From Candidatus Marinarcus aquaticus (GTDB lineage Bacteria > Campylobacterota > Campylobacteria > Campylobacterales > Arcobacteraceae), in assembly GCF_004116335.1 (NCBI RefSeq), contig NZ_PDKN01000006.1:1-64000 (forward strand): DNA of 64,000 bases, written 5' to 3'. A model generated the notes under the pieces. The model ran no database searches, was not told the origin of the DNA, and was given only the letters and a program-made list of their open reading frames with translations. Of the stretch, positions 62,333-64,000 are shown one piece after another (within the stretch, counting starts at the first letter, position 1; each line of letters opens with the position of its first letter). The translations under genes were made by a program, and so were the position numbers.

Positions 62333-64000
62333 GTGGAAACAACAAATAACGAAGAATTGAATAAAGAACTTGATAATATGGCTGATATCCGAAACACGGA
62401 TACTCTTTTAGAGTGTCTGCTGTTTCTTTCAAAATATCATGAACGTCCAGCTTCTGCTGAATCTTTAATTTCAGGACTTGCTGTATATAACACTGTAATG
62501 AATCCAAGAATGTTCACTCAATCGGCAAAAAGAATAGGCCTGATTACAAAAACAGTCAAACGTGATATTAAAGACATCTCTAAACTGGCATTGCCCTCTG
62601 TGATGATGTTGGGCAGCGATAAATCATGTGTGCTTCTTGATTTGGATTTAAAAAAGAATGAAGCGTTGGTGATGATGCCTGAAGTAAGTCTGGGTGAAAC
62701 CAAAATCAGTATTGATGAACTTGAAAAGTTATACAATGGATATTTATTGGTCATTAAACCTGCGTATAATTTTGATAACCGACTCTCACGTGAAATCTCT
62801 GTAAAACAGCCTAAAAAATGGTTCTGGGGAACCATGCGACGAAATAAACCTATTTATATCAAAGTAGCCATTGCTGCATTGGTCATTAACATGTTTATTT
62901 TAGCCACACCTCTTTTTACCATGAATGTATATGACCGAGTTTTACCTAATAATGCCTTGGATACACTGTGGGTATTGGCCATTGGTATTTTAGTGGTGAT
63001 GGTGTTTGACTTTATACTTAAACTTTTACGAGCTCATTTTATTGAAATTGCAGGAAAACGTGCAGATATTACAATGTCCAGTAAAATTTTCGACCAACTT
63101 TTGAACATACGACTGGACGCTAAACCCGCTTCAACAGGACAATTTGTAAGCCGATTACAAGGGTTTGAAAGTGTACGTGAGTTCTTTACCAGTGCCACGG
63201 TCGCAACGGTGGTAGATTTACCATTTATTGTGATTTTTATTGCCATTATCTTCTTTATTGGTGGCCCTATTGGGTACATCTCAATTTTTACGGTGTTTAT
63301 CGCATTTGCGTTCTCATATTATATGCAAAAACCCATCAAAGATACGGTGGCTAAATCTTCTAAAGAGGATCAAATCAAACAAACGACACTGACTGAAACG
63401 GTTGCAGGTTTGGAGATTATTAAAAGTGTTCGAGCACAAAATCGTATGCGAACACACTGGGAAAACTCGATTAATCAAACTTCATATTTTGGTAAAAAAG
63501 CACACTATCTGTCACAAGTGGTTACCTTTTTTACAGCCTTTATCTCTCAGTTTTCAAATATTGCAGTGGTAATTGTAGGCGTCTATTTAGCCAGTGAAGG
63601 GGAGATGACCATGGGTGCCATTATTGCATCTATGATGTTAAATGGTCGTGTTATTGCTCCTGTTTCACAAATTGTGGGAATGATCATACGTTTAGACAGA
63701 ACGATGTTATCATTAAATAATATTGATGAGATTATGAACATGCCAGTAGAGCGAAACGATGCACAACGATATTTAAGTCGACCAGACTTAAGTGGGGATA
63801 TTCAGTTTAAAGACATCACTTTTTCATATAAGGGGAAGAACTTTGATGTACTTAAAAACTTGAATATTACCATTAAAGAGGGTGAAAAAGTAGGAATTAT
63901 TGGAAAGATTGGTTCCGGAAAATCAACACTGTGGAAACTCTTGATGAACTTGTATGAACCAACACGAGGTTCGATTTTAATTGATAAAACCGATATTCGA
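62333..64000 (+). CDS. Type I secretion ABC exporter, LapB-like (partial, runs off the window)
   Basis: Open from GTG at 62333 to the window end (556 codons seen, no stop). The N-terminal 130 residues are a C39 peptidase-like domain without the catalytic Cys (SLLECLLFLSKYHERP is replaced by TLLECLLFLSKYHERPA; short form LLECLLFLSKY). A six-helix exporter domain follows with ATPLFTMNVYDRVLPNNALDTLWVLAIG (key MNVYDRVLP), then the nucleotide-binding domain with Walker A IIGKIGSGKST. This is the family that exports giant RTX adhesins and proteins. GTG starts two bases after the TolC stop; the signature and Walker B lie beyond the window. Confidence 0.93.
   Translation, partial: METTNNEELNKELDNMADIRNTDTLLECLLFLSKYHERPASAESLISGLAVYNTVMNPRMFTQSAKRIGLITKTVKRDIKDISKLALPSVMMLGSDKSCVLLDLDLKKNEALVMMPEVSLGETKISIDELEKLYNGYLLVIKPAYNFDNRLSREISVKQPKKWFWGTMRRNKPIYIKVAIAALVINMFILATPLFTMNVYDRVLPNNALDTLWVLAIGILVVMVFDFILKLLRAHFIEIAGKRADITMSSKIFDQLLNIRLDAKPASTGQFVSRLQGFESVREFFTSATVATVVDLPFIVIFIAIIFFIGGPIGYISIFTVFIAFAFSYYMQKPIKDTVAKSSKEDQIKQTTLTETVAGLEIIKSVRAQNRMRTHWENSINQTSYFGKKAHYLSQVVTFFTAFISQFSNIAVVIVGVYLASEGEMTMGAIIASMMLNGRVIAPVSQIVGMIIRLDRTMLSLNNIDEIMNMPVERNDAQRYLSRPDLSGDIQFKDITFSYKGKNFDVLKNLNITIKEGEKVGIIGKIGSGKSTLWKLLMNLYEPTRGSILIDKTDIR

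Overview
This window is chromosomal DNA from a Campylobacterota (Epsilonproteobacteria) bacterium, most probably an Arcobacteraceae member (Arcobacter in the broad sense). The basis is its low GC content, AT-rich extended -10 promoters without clear -35 boxes, futalosine-pathway mqnA, a tuf-rpmG-trnW-secE-nusG-rplKAJL-rpoB-rpoC block with separate rpoB and rpoC, histidine kinases with the AHQWRQPL H-box, and a glutamine synthetase lacking the adenylylation tyrosine. The genus call is an inference from gene content; no 16S sequence is present.

Layout. 1-220: end of an rRNA operon (5S rRNA and terminator). 390-18.7 kb: housekeeping genes rich in envelope biogenesis on both strands: a soluble PAS-PAS chemoreceptor, a CopD-like protein and a cyclophilin, ftsI divergent from ftsW-murG, uppP and mqnA, moaD-moaE-hisJ, glnA, a leftward gpmI-receiver-ABC ATPase-PBP1A operon, and mraY-murD. 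18.7-33 kb: a tRNA cluster (Phe, Thr, Tyr, Gly, Thr), then tuf-rpmG-tRNA-Trp-secE-nusG-rplK-rplA-rplJ-rplL-rpoB-rpoC, with structured RNA leaders between the cistrons. 33-53.3 kb: a mixed accessory region with an EAL protein, an IS1595-transposase-like protein divergent from a complete NikKMLQO-type ECF nickel importer, arylamine N-acetyltransferase, a GNAT protein, an endonuclease/phosphatase-family protein, a DUF234 protein without its ATPase half, an FkbM methyltransferase, an SGNH hydrolase, duplicated two-repeat lipoproteins, an alpha/beta hydrolase plus MFS exporter, a large hybrid sensor kinase, and tandem small secreted cysteine proteins. 53.6-56.6 kb: a two-gene SIR2-HerA antiphage defence cassette, AT-richer than its surroundings, wedged directly upstream of the str operon. 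56.9-59.9 kb: rpsL-rpsG-fusA. 59.93-60.14 kb: two tandem copies of a structured repeat, each followed by an intrinsic terminator. 60.4-64 kb: a type I secretion operon (TolC-SPOR fusion and a LapB-like ABC exporter running off the window end).

How the parts work together. MraY, MurD, MurG, UppP, FtsW, FtsI and PBP1A cover lipid II synthesis, carrier recycling and polymerisation, but as scattered small operons rather than one dcw cluster. The Nik genes form a self-contained nickel uptake system (two periplasmic or membrane-anchored accessory proteins, S-component, T-component, ATPase). The SIR2 and HerA genes overlap by one base and are expected to act as one NAD-consuming defence complex. Their promoter carries a perfect dyad that looks like an operator. 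The candidates most worth following for novelty are the tandem structured repeats after fusA, the SIR2-HerA promoter dyad, the duplicated lipoprotein family, and the transposase-like gene beside the nickel importer.
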